This document shows positions 21,901-31,174 of a DNA stretch of 64,000 nucleotides, piece after piece. The stretch's first letter is position 1. Each line of letters starts with the position of its first letter. Origin of the DNA: Schizochytrium sp. CCTCC M209059 (lineage: Eukaryota > Sar > Bigyra > Thraustochytrida > Thraustochytriidae). The stretch lies in NCBI GenBank assembly GCA_000818945.1, contig KN805371.1, positions 742,666 to 806,665 on the forward strand. Direction: 5' to 3'. A program made the translations under genes and the position numbers. The notes under the pieces were generated by a model that ran no database searches, was not told the DNA's origin, and saw only the letters and a program-made list of their open reading frames with translations.

Positions 21901-22172
21901 TGTCTCACACGAAAGTTGTGCTCTGCCACCGAGAAGAACTTGTTCCGAAGCTGCAAGTCATAGTTGGCATGGATACTGCCACCGAGCGAGTTCTCGATGG
22001 GCACCACGGCAAAGTCTGCATCTCCCTTTGAGACGGCTTCGAAGACGGCGTCGAAGGACGCCAGACCTTGCGTCTGGATTGACGGTCCAAGCAGCTCCAA
22101 GGCCGCCTGCTCGCTGTACGCGCCAGGCTCCCCTTGGTACGCCACGCGCGGCCCGCTCATGGCTGCGACCAC
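18921..22172 (-). CDS. Trifunctional prephenate dehydratase-prephenate/arogenate dehydrogenase-aminotransferase
   Basis: A single 1083-residue frame. Residues 8-183 are prephenate dehydratase with the catalytic TRF motif (178-180). Residues 205-350 are an ACT domain with GVLVRAL and ESRP (236-239), the phenylalanine-sensing motif, interrupted by a flexible insert. Residues 402-650 are a TyrA-type dehydrogenase with GILGFGNFG (406-414) and CTHPMFGPESG (His517), resembling plant arogenate dehydrogenases. Residues 674-1083 are a class I pyridoxal-phosphate aminotransferase of the aspartate/prephenate type, with NPCNPTG, SDEIYE and SFSKG-like FSKGYAMTGFR carrying the PLP lysine. Together they can take prephenate to phenylalanine and tyrosine. 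Phe feedback is probable through the ACT domain. A second start, MSGPRV at 22160, is possible. The leader has a GCAA/AAGC run. Confidence 0.95.
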   Translation of the reverse strand: MVAAMSGPRVAYQGEPGAYSEQAALELLGPSIQTQGLASFDAVFEAVSKGDADFAVVPIENSLGGSIHANYDLQLRNKFFSVAEHNFRVRHSLMVLPGVTMDQIRKVMSHPQALAQCDGFLRSHGLKGESSYDTAGSAKIIATENLHDCAAIASTLAADRYGLELLDSGIEDDEDNYTRFLLLSKRWLPLPPRPMDSAPSYPWKTSLVFSLVNYPGVLVRALSAFSFRDISLTKLESRPDKLRLQGLEVVVEGKADEQLIPSEDRELLERLRSAGADVTGPKDAHASGSGTTDVQGLGGAVEGDGKFQFIFYVDCIGSLSDAKVQNAIRHVSELARYLRVLGSYPKDAVLTDYVAEAVGVPAGTTMTAHRSATPPLREAAIGSSSSSIVSNASASMSSANKRLKIGILGFGNFGQFLAKTFARHHSVFGCSRADYSAEAKEIGATYCTSVEDMFRAAQGLDCLVISVSILSFEKVVRLIPSHLLKGVLVVDVLSVKTLPKNVLQVLLPEDADILCTHPMFGPESGKYSWRGLPLVYEKVRVSGSTSRGLVQADRRCEIFLDIFRRAGCRMVDMSCEMHDEAAAGSQFVTHFTGRMLAELQLRSTPINTKGFETLLSLVNNTCKDSFDLFSALYKCNPNSSAQLEGLENAMHRIMDQLRNQPTSEDASGAAAKTRLSRFVGRIQPSKTSETHALALELQRQGRDIVTTLTVGEPDFDPPQPVLDAVVEAAKTGKTRYTPVGGWYELKEAICNDYARRKGVQYDAGKDVLITHGGKQALFCAIMGLCDAGDEVVVPAPYWVSYPEIVRLSGAKPIIVDRQPSKDYILSPEELRAALSPRTRILILCNPCNPTGCTYTEAELEGLAAVLREPQFRHVLVLSDEIYERLTYDGLEHKSFASIPGMFERTMIANGFSKGYAMTGFRLAYLASPDERIMSAALKLQSQLNSCASSISQFAGIAALTQVPDEMLVPLYDQLRVKRDSIVSALRDIPHVVCPVPRGAFYVFPDVSYYLSKGFKSKSGRTISSATDLCSYLIQDHGLALPPGDAFGAAYGVRFSYAAAQSEIDKAVTRFRAGLEELLAEQSQ

Positions 22173-22318
22173 AGACGACGACGGCTGGGCTGCCTTTTCT
22201 TTCTTCTTGACGAGCTGTGTGCGTGCGTGGACAGACGCGGACGACCGTGCGTGCTCGTGTGCCCGTGTGCTCGTGTGCTCGTGTGCTTGCTTGTCTGCCT
22301 AGGCAGCCTGCCTGTACG

Positions 22319-22347
22319 TGCGCTTGCTTGCTTGCTTGCTTGCTTGC
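22319..22347 (-). repeat. GCAA tetranucleotide run in the leader of the trifunctional gene
   Basis: About seven units, reading CAAGCAAGC in mRNA sense, about 150 bp upstream of the start codon. Confidence 0.9.
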
Positions 22348-24873
22348 GTGCAAAGGTTGCCTTTGCAAGACTGCTGCTGCCTGCTGCTGCTGCTGCTGCT
22401 GCTTCTGCGCGCGCATGAGATCAATCTATTAAAGAGAGAGAGAGAGAGAGGAGAGAGATAACTAAAAGACACAGAGAGAGACGGAGAGAAGGGAGAGCCG
22501 CACATTCTCCGAACGAAGACGGCGACAAGATGGGAGGGGGAGCCCGGTGCTCGCGCGCTTTGCAGTCATTGCTATCCATGTGCGGCGGCCGTACTACTTA
22601 CTGCACGAATGCGAATCGCAAACGAACGGGACGGGCCGGCGCGTCCAAGCCGAGCAAGCGTAGTGAATTGACTGACTGACTAACTGACTGACTGACTGAT
22701 AAACGTCCATGTAGACCTGCGAGCTAGAATGAACCTGCGCGCAAAAAAGTCGCTAAATCAGGCCAGAAAATGGTGGCAGGCACGTACGTAAGGCCAGCAT
22801 CTGCGATTGTTTGATTGATTTAGAAGTGTTCATTCCTCTGCAAGAGACACTGAAGAAGAGAGACAGAGAGAGAGAAGAACAATTAGGCCTAGTTTATTTA
22901 TTTATTTTGAATGACTAGGAAGCAGAAACGAAAAAACTTTGGAAAAGTGAATAAATTTTGAATGAATGAATGAATGAATCTCTCGTAGGAGCTTTGCAGG
23001 GCATTCCTTCCCGTCATGGCGGATTGATCTGATAGTGTTAGCCCTTACAGAACATTATAACGGGTTGCTTATACAGGTGAGCTTTTGTTTGCCAAATAGA
23101 GCTGATTAATTTTTCATAACAAAAGTAGATAGATGGAAAGAGTCAACCGGATCGAATTAAATCCTCATACTGGCTCATCCCTACTTGAATAATTTTCTCA
23201 TGTTATGCATGTCCCATTTGCAAATTATAATCTCTGGGAAGTTGTGGTATTGTAGTGGATATCAAGAGTCCATTTTTGAAATGCGCTTTGAAACCTCAGC
23301 CGCATTTTGAGAGAAGATTACAATACAAAAACAAATTTGGGTATATTTTGTGGCATATTATATTATTGTAGCAAAATATAATCTGTATTCTTATAATTTG
23401 AGCACAAAAGACATATTTTGTAATTATATACAGCATGATTTGTTATTTTACATATTTTGATCTTTACAAATACTAAATTTGTGTTTTTGTGGATTTATTT
23501 TTGAGAATGCCGAGAAGAGTGCAAAGTGAAATTCAATCTTGGAGTGTTGGAGTGTGTCCGGGCGTCCAAGCCTTGGTATGAGTACCTGGCGCTCACGGGC
23601 GAGCTAGTAGCTCGTCTTCTTCTTCTGCTGGTTTGCTAGTCTTGTCTGCAGCCAAGACAACAATGCGCAATCAATGATCTCTGATCGCTTTCCAGCCACC
23701 GACGGCAGGCAGGCGCACGCGCGAGCTCGTGGGCGTCCCCACGGCTCTACGCGCGGTGCTGCCGCCGGTGCTCACGCGCGTCTCCGCTTAGGCTAGCGAG
23801 CGCGCAGTGGAGCAATCGAGAGACGTGAAGGATGTCTCGGAGTTAGAATTAGAATTAGAGTTATGTTTAATTTCTCAGAATCCAGACTAACCAGCGTGAC
23901 GGCAGATTTGCGTTGCGGCAAGATGCGTTGCGCTAATTTGCGTTGCGCTAATTTGCATTGTGGCAAACTTCTAGTGCGGCGCACCTCCGATACTCTGATA
24001 TGGAGTGGTCGCGCCCGGCGAAGCCCGAACAAGTCGGGGTCGGCGCGCGTGTACGCGTCGAACGACTCGTACACGCTAGGCGCGGGGCGATCGTGATATG
24101 TTCACGTCCGAAAACTTAGATTCTTAATAGAATACTCTTCGCGTCCTCGCACGCGGGGAGGCGGGAGCTTTCTCGCCCCTCGGTCTCCGTCGCGTAGCGA
24201 AGGCTCGCGGTGGCTCGCTTTCGTGTGCACCCGAAAGCGGCTGCTGCGTAGAAAAGAGAGAAATCAGAGATTCCTGATGGATGTCTCTTCGAATCGAATT
24301 TCTCTCCGGCACCGACGGCCGGCTCAGGCCGCGCGGGCAAGCGGGCGTCCCCGTTGCCTGCGTGCGGCCAACTCAGCGCGCACAGGCAGACGGGCGTCCC
24401 CGTCACCTGTGCGCAGCTGGGCCGCCGGCGCTCACGCAGCCGTCTAGTCGCGCAGAAGGAGCGGGGTCTCAGATGCGACTGTAGCGGGTGAGGAGGAAGT
24501 AAGATAGGTGATTGATTTATCTGGTATGAGGCCGGGAATTTTCTCTCTCTTTCCTCATAGAGGACGTGACAAAGGCCAGGACTATATTGCGCCATGATGA
24601 GGCTTGGACATCTATCTTTCATGTGCGCAGTCAGGACCCGGAAGTCCGGCAGCTTAATTCGATTCAACATTCGACCAGGGAGTCGTGCTCAACCTTTCGT
24701 GGTGAATGCGTGCGCTTGAATCTTTCACTGCACGTTTGCCAATGTGCTAATCAGTTGTCGTTACTTTCATTCTTGTGATCTTGCGATTTGCGCTTAATGA
24801 TATTAGAACGCGTGTGCTGATTCCTGCGAGAGACCGGACGGGCAAATCGATTCCCTTGGTTCTTTAACGGTTA

Positions 24874-24896
24874 GACTTCGTGACAAGCACGAAGTC
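24874..24896. other. Perfect inverted repeat (9-bp stem, 5-bp loop)
   Basis: GACTTCGTG and CACGAAGTC flank ACAAG. The flanks do not fold as a tRNA by eye. It may be chance or a binding site. Confidence 0.6.
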
Positions 24897-25375
24897 GTTG
24901 TGTTGTGATTCCCGCGCTCGGTTAGGTACTGGTAGGTGAGCGAGGCGCGGAAATGTTGATATTCAATTTGAAAGTCCACAGAATGCGTAGATAAACGCGC
25001 GTGAATAGACACGGATTATTTCAAAGTTTATACGCAAGAAGAATTAATCTATGCCTGAACACATTCTGATCTCTTTCTCCTCTATCTATATCATTGCCCC
25101 CATGCCTAGTGTGCGCGAGTCTTTGGCTCACGTGCGTGCACGATAAGATAATCCCGGCCGATTCAACCAGGTATCGATTGCCCGGTGCAGACAATCCGAG
25201 GAGGAGAGAACAATATTTTAATCTATCTATATTGATCGGTGGATTTCTTTTTCAGTCCATCGATTTGGCCTTCGAAATTTTATAATTGTAGATTAAGCCT
25301 CGAAATTACATTCACGAAGCTATTAGGCATCTAAGGAAATAGTCATGAAGAATCCTGCCCACGTCACTTCATCAT

Positions 25376-25441
25376 CATTCATTCATTCATTCATTCATTC
25401 ATTCATTCATTCATTCATTCATTCATTCATTCATTCATTCA
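25376..25441. repeat. (ATTC)n microsatellite, about 16 copies
   Basis: A perfect tetranucleotide run in non-coding DNA. Confidence 0.95.
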
Positions 25442-26850
25442 GTCCGGCAATATCTCTCTTCCCCTCATTTTTTTAGTTCCTGTCGCATTGTTTGCTGTTG
25501 TAGGACTCCATTCATCAAACTCACAAGATCTTCCTTTCATGGCGCTCGTTAGCCAGCCTGGTGGGCTGACTTACATTCAAGCTCAATTTGCTGGTATGGA
25601 CGTCGTTTTTATTTGCAGGCATATGATACATAGTGCAGGTGAGATGGGAGTACTTTGAGCCCCTCGTCGCGTCGAGTTGCTTTGTTCTCTTTTTTCCAAA
25701 GCCATGGCTGGATCAGATTTAAGGTCTACCGACAAACAATCTTCTTACGTTAGGTAAATATTCCTCTTCTTGTTTTCTTCTCTGAAAATGAATGTTGCTT
25801 TTCTTCCTGGCTTCTTCTTCTATCTGCATACAATCTGGCATCTTGACTTCGCTGGTTTGGCGTAGGCGGATACACGTTATTTACGTTCGTCTATTACATG
25901 CACGTGCAGAGAGAGACGAAGAACCGACAGTATGATTGATAAATGAAGCGGCGGACTCAAGGGCAACACTTTTTGTGCGCGAATCGAAAGAGACGGCAGA
26001 CAAATCTGATCAGATCAAATCAAATCATCTCATCTTTATTCAACAGAATGATCCCGGCCGGCTAATGTGCTTTTAGTGTGTCATGTCAGATGGATGAGTT
26101 GGAGGGCGAGCGCAAGCTCGTTCTTATGGATAAAGAGAAGGCCAATCAACGAGCCAGGGACTTCAAAGAGATCGTCCGTTTATCGACCGCAGCAATGAAT
26201 GACGTGTCGTGTCTCCGCGACGCCAGTGGCCACTGCTGATATATAGAGAGTGAGATAGATGACCTTCAAAAGGGCTTAGAAAAAAGATATCTTTCTGAAT
26301 GCGTGTAAGATGTTGATCGATGTACGAATCAATTGTGACTAGTGGACATGACTGGCAAGGTTGACGAGATGCTCCGAGTCTGCAAAGAGGGCTGGCTGGC
26401 TGGCTGGCTGGCTGGTTGATTATGGGCCATAAGCACGTCCAGGAGATGCGATGGGCGACGAGCAAGGCGTAGGCAGATGTATCTAGTGGCCGGCTACGTC
26501 TTTGTTCTGGCAAAGACAGAGCAAAGACAGCTCAAACGAATGCAATAAATGCTGTATCACAGACAACATATACAACAGATCGTCTTGATAGGATGGAAAG
26601 GACGCTCGCACTGCCTTGTCTCGCGAAACAATACCAAAGCAGTGAGGAGATATTTCGGTCAGACGCCTAGATCCGAATGTATGCAAGAGCGCGCGTCACG
26701 AACGTATGAACATGGGCATTTATGGCCTCACCAGAGTCTTTCTGAAAAACATCGCGATGGTCTTTGAAACAGGACATGCGTGCGATGCGCGTGGCGTCTT
26801 TGACCTTGCCGGTGCAAAGAGCGCCAGACATTTCATACTCTCTCTCTCTC

Positions 26851-27798
26851 TCAAGATGTGGCCTGAAGGGTATGAAGATGGCGCTTCCAGGCGACAGCCT
26901 TGGCCTTGAGGACAAGGATGGCGCGACGTACAATCTCGAGAGGAGGCAAGGAGCCGACGCTTTCTACGGAAAAGATAAAGTGGTCCGAGACGCGGTAAAG
27001 CTCCACGCAGCCCTTGAACTCGTCGAGGCGCACGCATTCGCGACACATGGTGCATCGGCGTGGGTCTGTTGCGACGAGCGCACCCGAGTCCTCGATGTCA
27101 AAAACGTCGCGAGGGCAAGCCTGCTTGATTGCCTGAGCAAGCTCGCCGTTTGCCCGAGCCGTGTTTACGTCCACCTTGGGCATAATACGGTACGTAGCGG
27201 TGGCGACGGGGGACCACTTTGCATGGTCCTGCCCCTTGCCGACAGTGCACACTGCACGCAAATGGATTTGCTGGCCGGGCAGCAATTTGGCGAGCAAGAT
27301 GTCGCTGTGCACGGGCCGCGGGTTGAACTTGGACCAGTATTCCTTTTGGTCCGGGAATGCTGCAGTCTGGCTCTCGTCAGGCTGAAAGAGAAGATCCCGC
27401 GAGTAGACATTTTGCGGCTTGCCCTTGCAGGTGATGGTGAGCTCAAAAAACAGAGCTTCGCCCTTGCGAACGTGACGCGGGTCGACGGCTAACGGTACCA
27501 TGGCCACTCGATGCACAAGGACCTCATCGGGGATGATCGACGTATTTTGCATCATACCGATTTGGTCCACGGCCACCGTCTCAACCTCGGCAATCATGAT
27601 GCGTCGCAGGGCATTGGCGATAGCTGGGTCAGTGTTGCGGAGTTCGAAGCGGACACGCAATTTCTTTTCCTCCTCTGCTACGAGTTCGTCTTCATCAAAG
27701 GGCGGCACGAAGTCCACGCGGACCTCCTCGAGACCCTTGAACTCTTGCTCGTGGCGTCCGAACAGTCGATGTGGCGCATCGTCGTCCACGCGAAACAT
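26851..27798 (-). CDS. POLR1C: RNA polymerases I and III subunit RPAC1 (AC40), with ferredoxin-like cysteines
   Basis: The protein has 315 residues from MFRVDDDAPH. TDPAIANALRRIMIAEVETV and NTSIIPDEVLVHRVAMVPL are the alpha-like dimerisation motif of RPAC1/RPB3. The end, RVSDHFIFSVESVGSLPP, matches RPAC1 rather than RPB3. The subunit pairs with AC19 and nucleates Pol I and Pol III assembly. Unusually, C228, C249, C252 and C255 sit in a ferredoxin-like insert (ACPRDVF ... DPRRCTMCREC), the arrangement that binds a 4Fe-4S cluster in the D subunit of some archaeal RNA polymerases. Animal and yeast RPAC1 lack it. It lies upstream of the secreted-protein array but shows no link to it. Confidence 0.94.
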   Translation of the reverse strand: MFRVDDDAPHRLFGRHEQEFKGLEEVRVDFVPPFDEDELVAEEEKKLRVRFELRNTDPAIANALRRIMIAEVETVAVDQIGMMQNTSIIPDEVLVHRVAMVPLAVDPRHVRKGEALFFELTITCKGKPQNVYSRDLLFQPDESQTAAFPDQKEYWSKFNPRPVHSDILLAKLLPGQQIHLRAVCTVGKGQDHAKWSPVATATYRIMPKVDVNTARANGELAQAIKQACPRDVFDIEDSGALVATDPRRCTMCRECVRLDEFKGCVELYRVSDHFIFSVESVGSLPPLEIVRRAILVLKAKAVAWKRHLHTLQATS

Positions 27799-28648
27799 GC
27801 TGTTAATCTAGCTCCTGCTCCTGCTCCTGCGCCGCTACTGCTGCGGCTGCTCGTCTGCACGTAGCAGCGAAGTTTCGGACGCGGACTCTGCCTCTGCCCG
27901 TGCCACTGCTACTGCCGCCGCCGCTGCTGCAGGTGGTGCTGCTCGCCACTCGCCGCTCGCCTTGCGTCCGTGCCGACCCGATCGAGCTCTGTGAGTGGCT
28001 GGCTGGCCTGGCTGGCTGGCTGGCTGGCCTTGCGTTCCTTGCTTGTTTTTTTGTTTTTGTTTGTTTTTTTCTGCCTTGGCTGGCCTTCGCTTTATTTGGA
28101 CGGCGTGGCTTGACTTGCTTGCCTGTCTGTCTTTTTGTCTGTCTGTCTTTTTGTCTGTCTTTTTGTCTTTTTGTCTGTCTGTCTGTGGCTGATTGACTGG
28201 TTGGCTGGCTGGCCCAGTGTCAATCAATCATTCGTTCACTGAGTGGCCGCCACGAAGATGACGAGGGTCTGTCTGGCTGTCTGCCACAGTCTGATTCTTG
28301 TTGTCTGCCGCAGTCTAATTGTTGACAACGGTGACGATAGGCCTCCAAGGAGCGCACGCGGCGAATGCAGCTCCTACAAAAAGGCTAAGCGCGCGTCATG
28401 GCCGGTTATCAGGAAGACAACGTATCATTTACCATCGTCGGCGTTGTCATCATTCATCAACCAAGATCACGGGCACCCGGCAAGCAACAACGAAAAATCG
28501 TTCCTTTGAGTTAGCCTAGTTTGTTTGTAAAAAAAAACTTTCCTTGTATTTGTTCTCATGCGTGCAGTGCAGTGGATGTGCAACGCTGACGTCACTGAAG
28601 ACAACAAAGAATTTGCACGGAAATGCCCTCATGTGAAACCATGCATTC
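27799..28648. other. Intergenic region upstream of RPAC1
   Basis: This holds the RPAC1 leader (GCAGGA repeats next to the ATG), a GGCT run (28002-28026) and a TGTC/TTTTGTC run (28125-28190). No gene is apparent. Confidence 0.5.
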
Positions 28649-29503
28649 TCAAAAGAGAAAAAGGGAAAGAAGGGCGACCACAGCGGCGAGCGACGGCAAG
28701 GCGAGCGATGCGCTGCTCGGTGGGCGCGTCACGGTATTGGGTGCAACTTCGTCGCACTTGTCGGCGATCGCAAAAAACTCTTCGAGCTCAGCACTCACCA
28801 TATCTTCCTCTGCAAGCCCCGTGCTGTCGTCTGCACTGGATTTCTCGTCAGACTCGCCGTCGTACAAGTCTTCATCCTCTCCGTCCTCGCCCGTTTCCTG
28901 AAGAAAGCGACGAGAACTGCTGCCCAGACTACCGTCTTGCATGCTTTGCTCCGCGCAGGCTTCCGTCATATTGAGCCCAGACTCTTCATCCATGGAGGCA
29001 GCCATAAACTCGGCAAGATCGTTGCACTCGTCGACACCGGAAAAGTTGGCTTGAAGGCCAACTCCAAATGCCTGCAAGGTCTCCGTGTTAAGGTAGAAGA
29101 CGCACTGGAGGGCGTCGTGGCCAACAAAAGCCTCGGTGCACGTGTCGATGGTCATGTCACTGACGTTGTAGTGCTCAGTAATATTCTCCATACGCACTGC
29201 GCCCATATCCGAAGCGAGGCTGGCATCGTTCTCGGACAACAGCTCCATGTAAGCGGTGTAGTTCTCTGGAATGCGTTGGAGCTCGCAAATTACGTATTCA
29301 TTGAGTCCGTAGGCCTCGAGGCAGCGACCGAGAAAACTTTGTTCGTAGAGGGAAATGATCTGCTCGGTGGTCAGCTCGATGTTGACGCTAGCTCCAAGGT
29401 GTCTTTGGAGATATTGCACATTCACGGTGGGAACATTGAGACTCGTCCGCGCCGAGACGGTGGTGGCCAAAATGGCCAGAAGAACAAGACCAAAGACCTT
29501 CAT
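28649..29503 (-). CDS. Secreted, probably GPI-anchored Cys-rich protein, array copy 1
   Basis: The protein has 284 residues from ATG at 29503 (MKVFGLVLLAILATTVSA, a clear signal peptide). The family is not recognised. Shared with the next two genes: RCLEAYGLNEYVICEL, DTCTEAFVGHDALQCVFYL, a DECNDL-type site, and ADKCDEVAPNTVTRPPSSAS, giving seven cysteines at matching places. Several NxT/S sequons (ENYT, ENIT, YNVS, ANFS) suggest glycosylation. A Glu/Asp/Ser-rich stretch precedes the last conserved block, and the C-terminus is a hydrophobic tail (LALPSLAAVVALLSLFLF) as expected for a GPI signal. Its leader contains AAGCAAGC. Likely a cell-surface protein; binding or catalytic role unknown. Confidence 0.8.
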   Translation of the reverse strand: MKVFGLVLLAILATTVSARTSLNVPTVNVQYLQRHLGASVNIELTTEQIISLYEQSFLGRCLEAYGLNEYVICELQRIPENYTAYMELLSENDASLASDMGAVRMENITEHYNVSDMTIDTCTEAFVGHDALQCVFYLNTETLQAFGVGLQANFSGVDECNDLAEFMAASMDEESGLNMTEACAEQSMQDGSLGSSSRRFLQETGEDGEDEDLYDGESDEKSSADDSTGLAEEDMVSAELEEFFAIADKCDEVAPNTVTRPPSSASLALPSLAAVVALLSLFLF

Positions 29504-30298
29504 GTTTGCTTTCTTATTCTCTTGCTTGCTTTTTTGCTGTCTCTCCCGATTCGTCGAATCGTTCAGAGTCTGCCGCGTGCTGATTCTTTCTTGATCTTCA
29601 TTTCGGAACTGCTTCACCTTTGTTCTTCGCCATGATGTCTTGTCCTCAGGCTTTATCGTAAACTCAACGGGTCCAGGACAAAACAAAATCGGAAGTAAAG
29701 AGTTTAGACTTTTAGCGTGCAGCACAACGAAGTGCAGTACAGCTTAGCGCAGCGCAGTGCAGCGCGGTGCAATGGGGGCGCTGCGGACGCCGACGGGAAT
29801 GTCCTTCAACGGACTCTTGCATTTCTCAGGATCAACAGACGAACGACCGTCCGCATCTCTACGGTCCTGCTCGATGTTCTTGACTATTCGATACATAACG
29901 CGCAAATTTGGCCTGCCTGGTTGCAACTGCGGGATCGGCGGTCCGGACGCCGGATGTTTTGCAGTGCTCGCGGCGCCGCTTAAACGGATCATTGGAACTT
30001 TTCTTTTCCTTTTCCTTTTCCTTTTCCTTTTCCTTTTCCTTTTTCTTTTCCTTTTCCTTTTCCTTTTTCTTTTCCTTTTTCTTTTCCTTTTTATCCATGT
30101 GAGGGCCAGCGCATCCAGCTTTGATATCATTGCCAAAGTCATTTACGAGGACAACTGTGAAAAGAACCAATAGCAGGGATCTTGGCGAATGTCATTATGT
30201 ATTATCAGAGTGACGAGCCAGACGATGACGAACAATCATGGCACAAATTGATGAGGTGTAGGCAGCTTGAGCAGCAGCTCACAGCGACTTATCTACAA
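29504..30298. other. Spacer between array copies 1 and 2
   Basis: This contains the leader of copy 1 and a long TTTTCC tract at 29998-30092. No gene is seen. Confidence 0.55.
29998..30092. repeat. TTTTCC/TTTTTC pyrimidine tract
   Basis: About 16 hexamer-like units form a 95-bp strict polypyrimidine/polypurine tract, able to form triplex DNA. It sits between two tandem paralogues. Confidence 0.93.
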
Positions 30299-31174
30299 TT
30301 ACTGGACAGAGACGGCAAGCAGAAGCGCTGCCACGAGAGAAATGAGCGACGGCAAAGCTAGCGAGGCGCTGCTCGGCGGACGCGTCACGGTGTTGGGCGC
30401 GACCTCATCGCATTTGTCGGCAATTGCAAAGAACTGCTCAAGCTCGTCAGGCGCTTCGTTACTCTCAACGAGCCCGGCGCTGTCATCCGCCGTCGAAAGC
30501 TCCCCAGAGTCCTCGCTGTACTCGTCCGAAGTGTTTCCCTCGTTGACCTCTTTGATCTCCTCGAGCACACGACGCGTGTTCGCATTCGAGCTGTCTTCCA
30601 GACTCTGTGTCGTGCACGCCGCTGTGACGTCTTCTTCCGAGCTTTCCGGATCGGTTGCAACCTTCATGATGGCGACGAGATCGTTGCAGGCATCAACGCC
30701 AGAAAAGTTGGACGCGATGCCAGCTGCAAAGTTCTGCAGGATTTCAGCGTTCAGATAGAAGATGCACTGAAGAGCCTCGTGACCAACAAAGACCTCTGTG
30801 CACGAGTCTACGGTCATGTTGCCCGCGTTATAATGGGCCGTGATGTTTGCCATTTGCATGGCGCCCATGTCGGGAGGTGAGCCTGGCAAGCTGAGGTCGC
30901 TTGATGTCATTGCAGAAATATCGGTATAGTTTTCCGGGATGCGTTCAAGTTCGCAGACAATGTAGTTGTTGAGTCCATATGCCGCGAGGCAGCGGCCGAC
31001 AAAGCTGCTTTCGTACATGGCAATGAGCTGCTCGGGCGTCAACTCCGACGTCGTGCTACCTTGCAAATGCCTCTTGAGGAGTCGCAGGTTCACGTCGGGA
31101 ACCTTGAGGCTCGTGCGCGCCGACACGGTAGCGACCAAAAGGACAAAAAGGACCCCAGCCCAGAAGGTCTTCAT
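30299..31174 (-). CDS. Secreted, probably GPI-anchored Cys-rich protein, array copy 2
   Basis: The protein has 291 residues from MKTFWAGVLFVLLVATVSA, a signal peptide. It is the closest relative of copy 1: RTSLKVPDVNLRLLKRHL, GRCLAAYGLNNYIVCELERI and DSCTEVFVGHEALQCIFYL align without gaps. The same seven Cys are present and the C-terminal block ADKCDEVAPNTVTRPPSSAS is identical in protein but differs at several silent sites. The hydrophobic tail ends LPSLISLVAALLLAVSVQ. The leader just upstream reads GAACAAGCAAACAAAG in mRNA sense. Conservation with many silent changes points to selection on the protein rather than a fresh copy. Function unknown. Confidence 0.8.
   Translation of the reverse strand: MKTFWAGVLFVLLVATVSARTSLKVPDVNLRLLKRHLQGSTTSELTPEQLIAMYESSFVGRCLAAYGLNNYIVCELERIPENYTDISAMTSSDLSLPGSPPDMGAMQMANITAHYNAGNMTVDSCTEVFVGHEALQCIFYLNAEILQNFAAGIASNFSGVDACNDLVAIMKVATDPESSEEDVTAACTTQSLEDSSNANTRRVLEEIKEVNEGNTSDEYSEDSGELSTADDSAGLVESNEAPDELEQFFAIADKCDEVAPNTVTRPPSSASLALPSLISLVAALLLAVSVQ

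Larger units (their letters stand above)
22173..26850. other. 4.7 kb gene-free region with AT-rich core
   Basis: After the leader of the trifunctional gene (TTGC run at 22319-22347, GA run near 22433-22460) the sequence loses coding character. About 22900-23540 is strikingly AT-rich, near 30% GC and down to about 20% per 60 bp around 23341-23460. Further on are diverged GGGCGTCCCC-containing repeats (23725-23770, 24345-24440), a perfect 9-bp hairpin (24874-24896) and an ATTC run (25376-25441). No frame here looks like a gene. Confidence 0.5.

Noticed and set aside
24116..24670. 184-residue minus-strand frame
   Set aside because: No domain, mixed composition, crosses diverged repeats.
24874..24896. 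Possible tRNA or terminator hairpin
   Set aside because: No matching T-arm, D-arm or acceptor stem nearby; kept only as an inverted repeat.
25376..25441. Repeat tracts considered as a CRISPR array
   Set aside because: Simple short-unit tandem repeats without unique spacers, in a eukaryotic genome.
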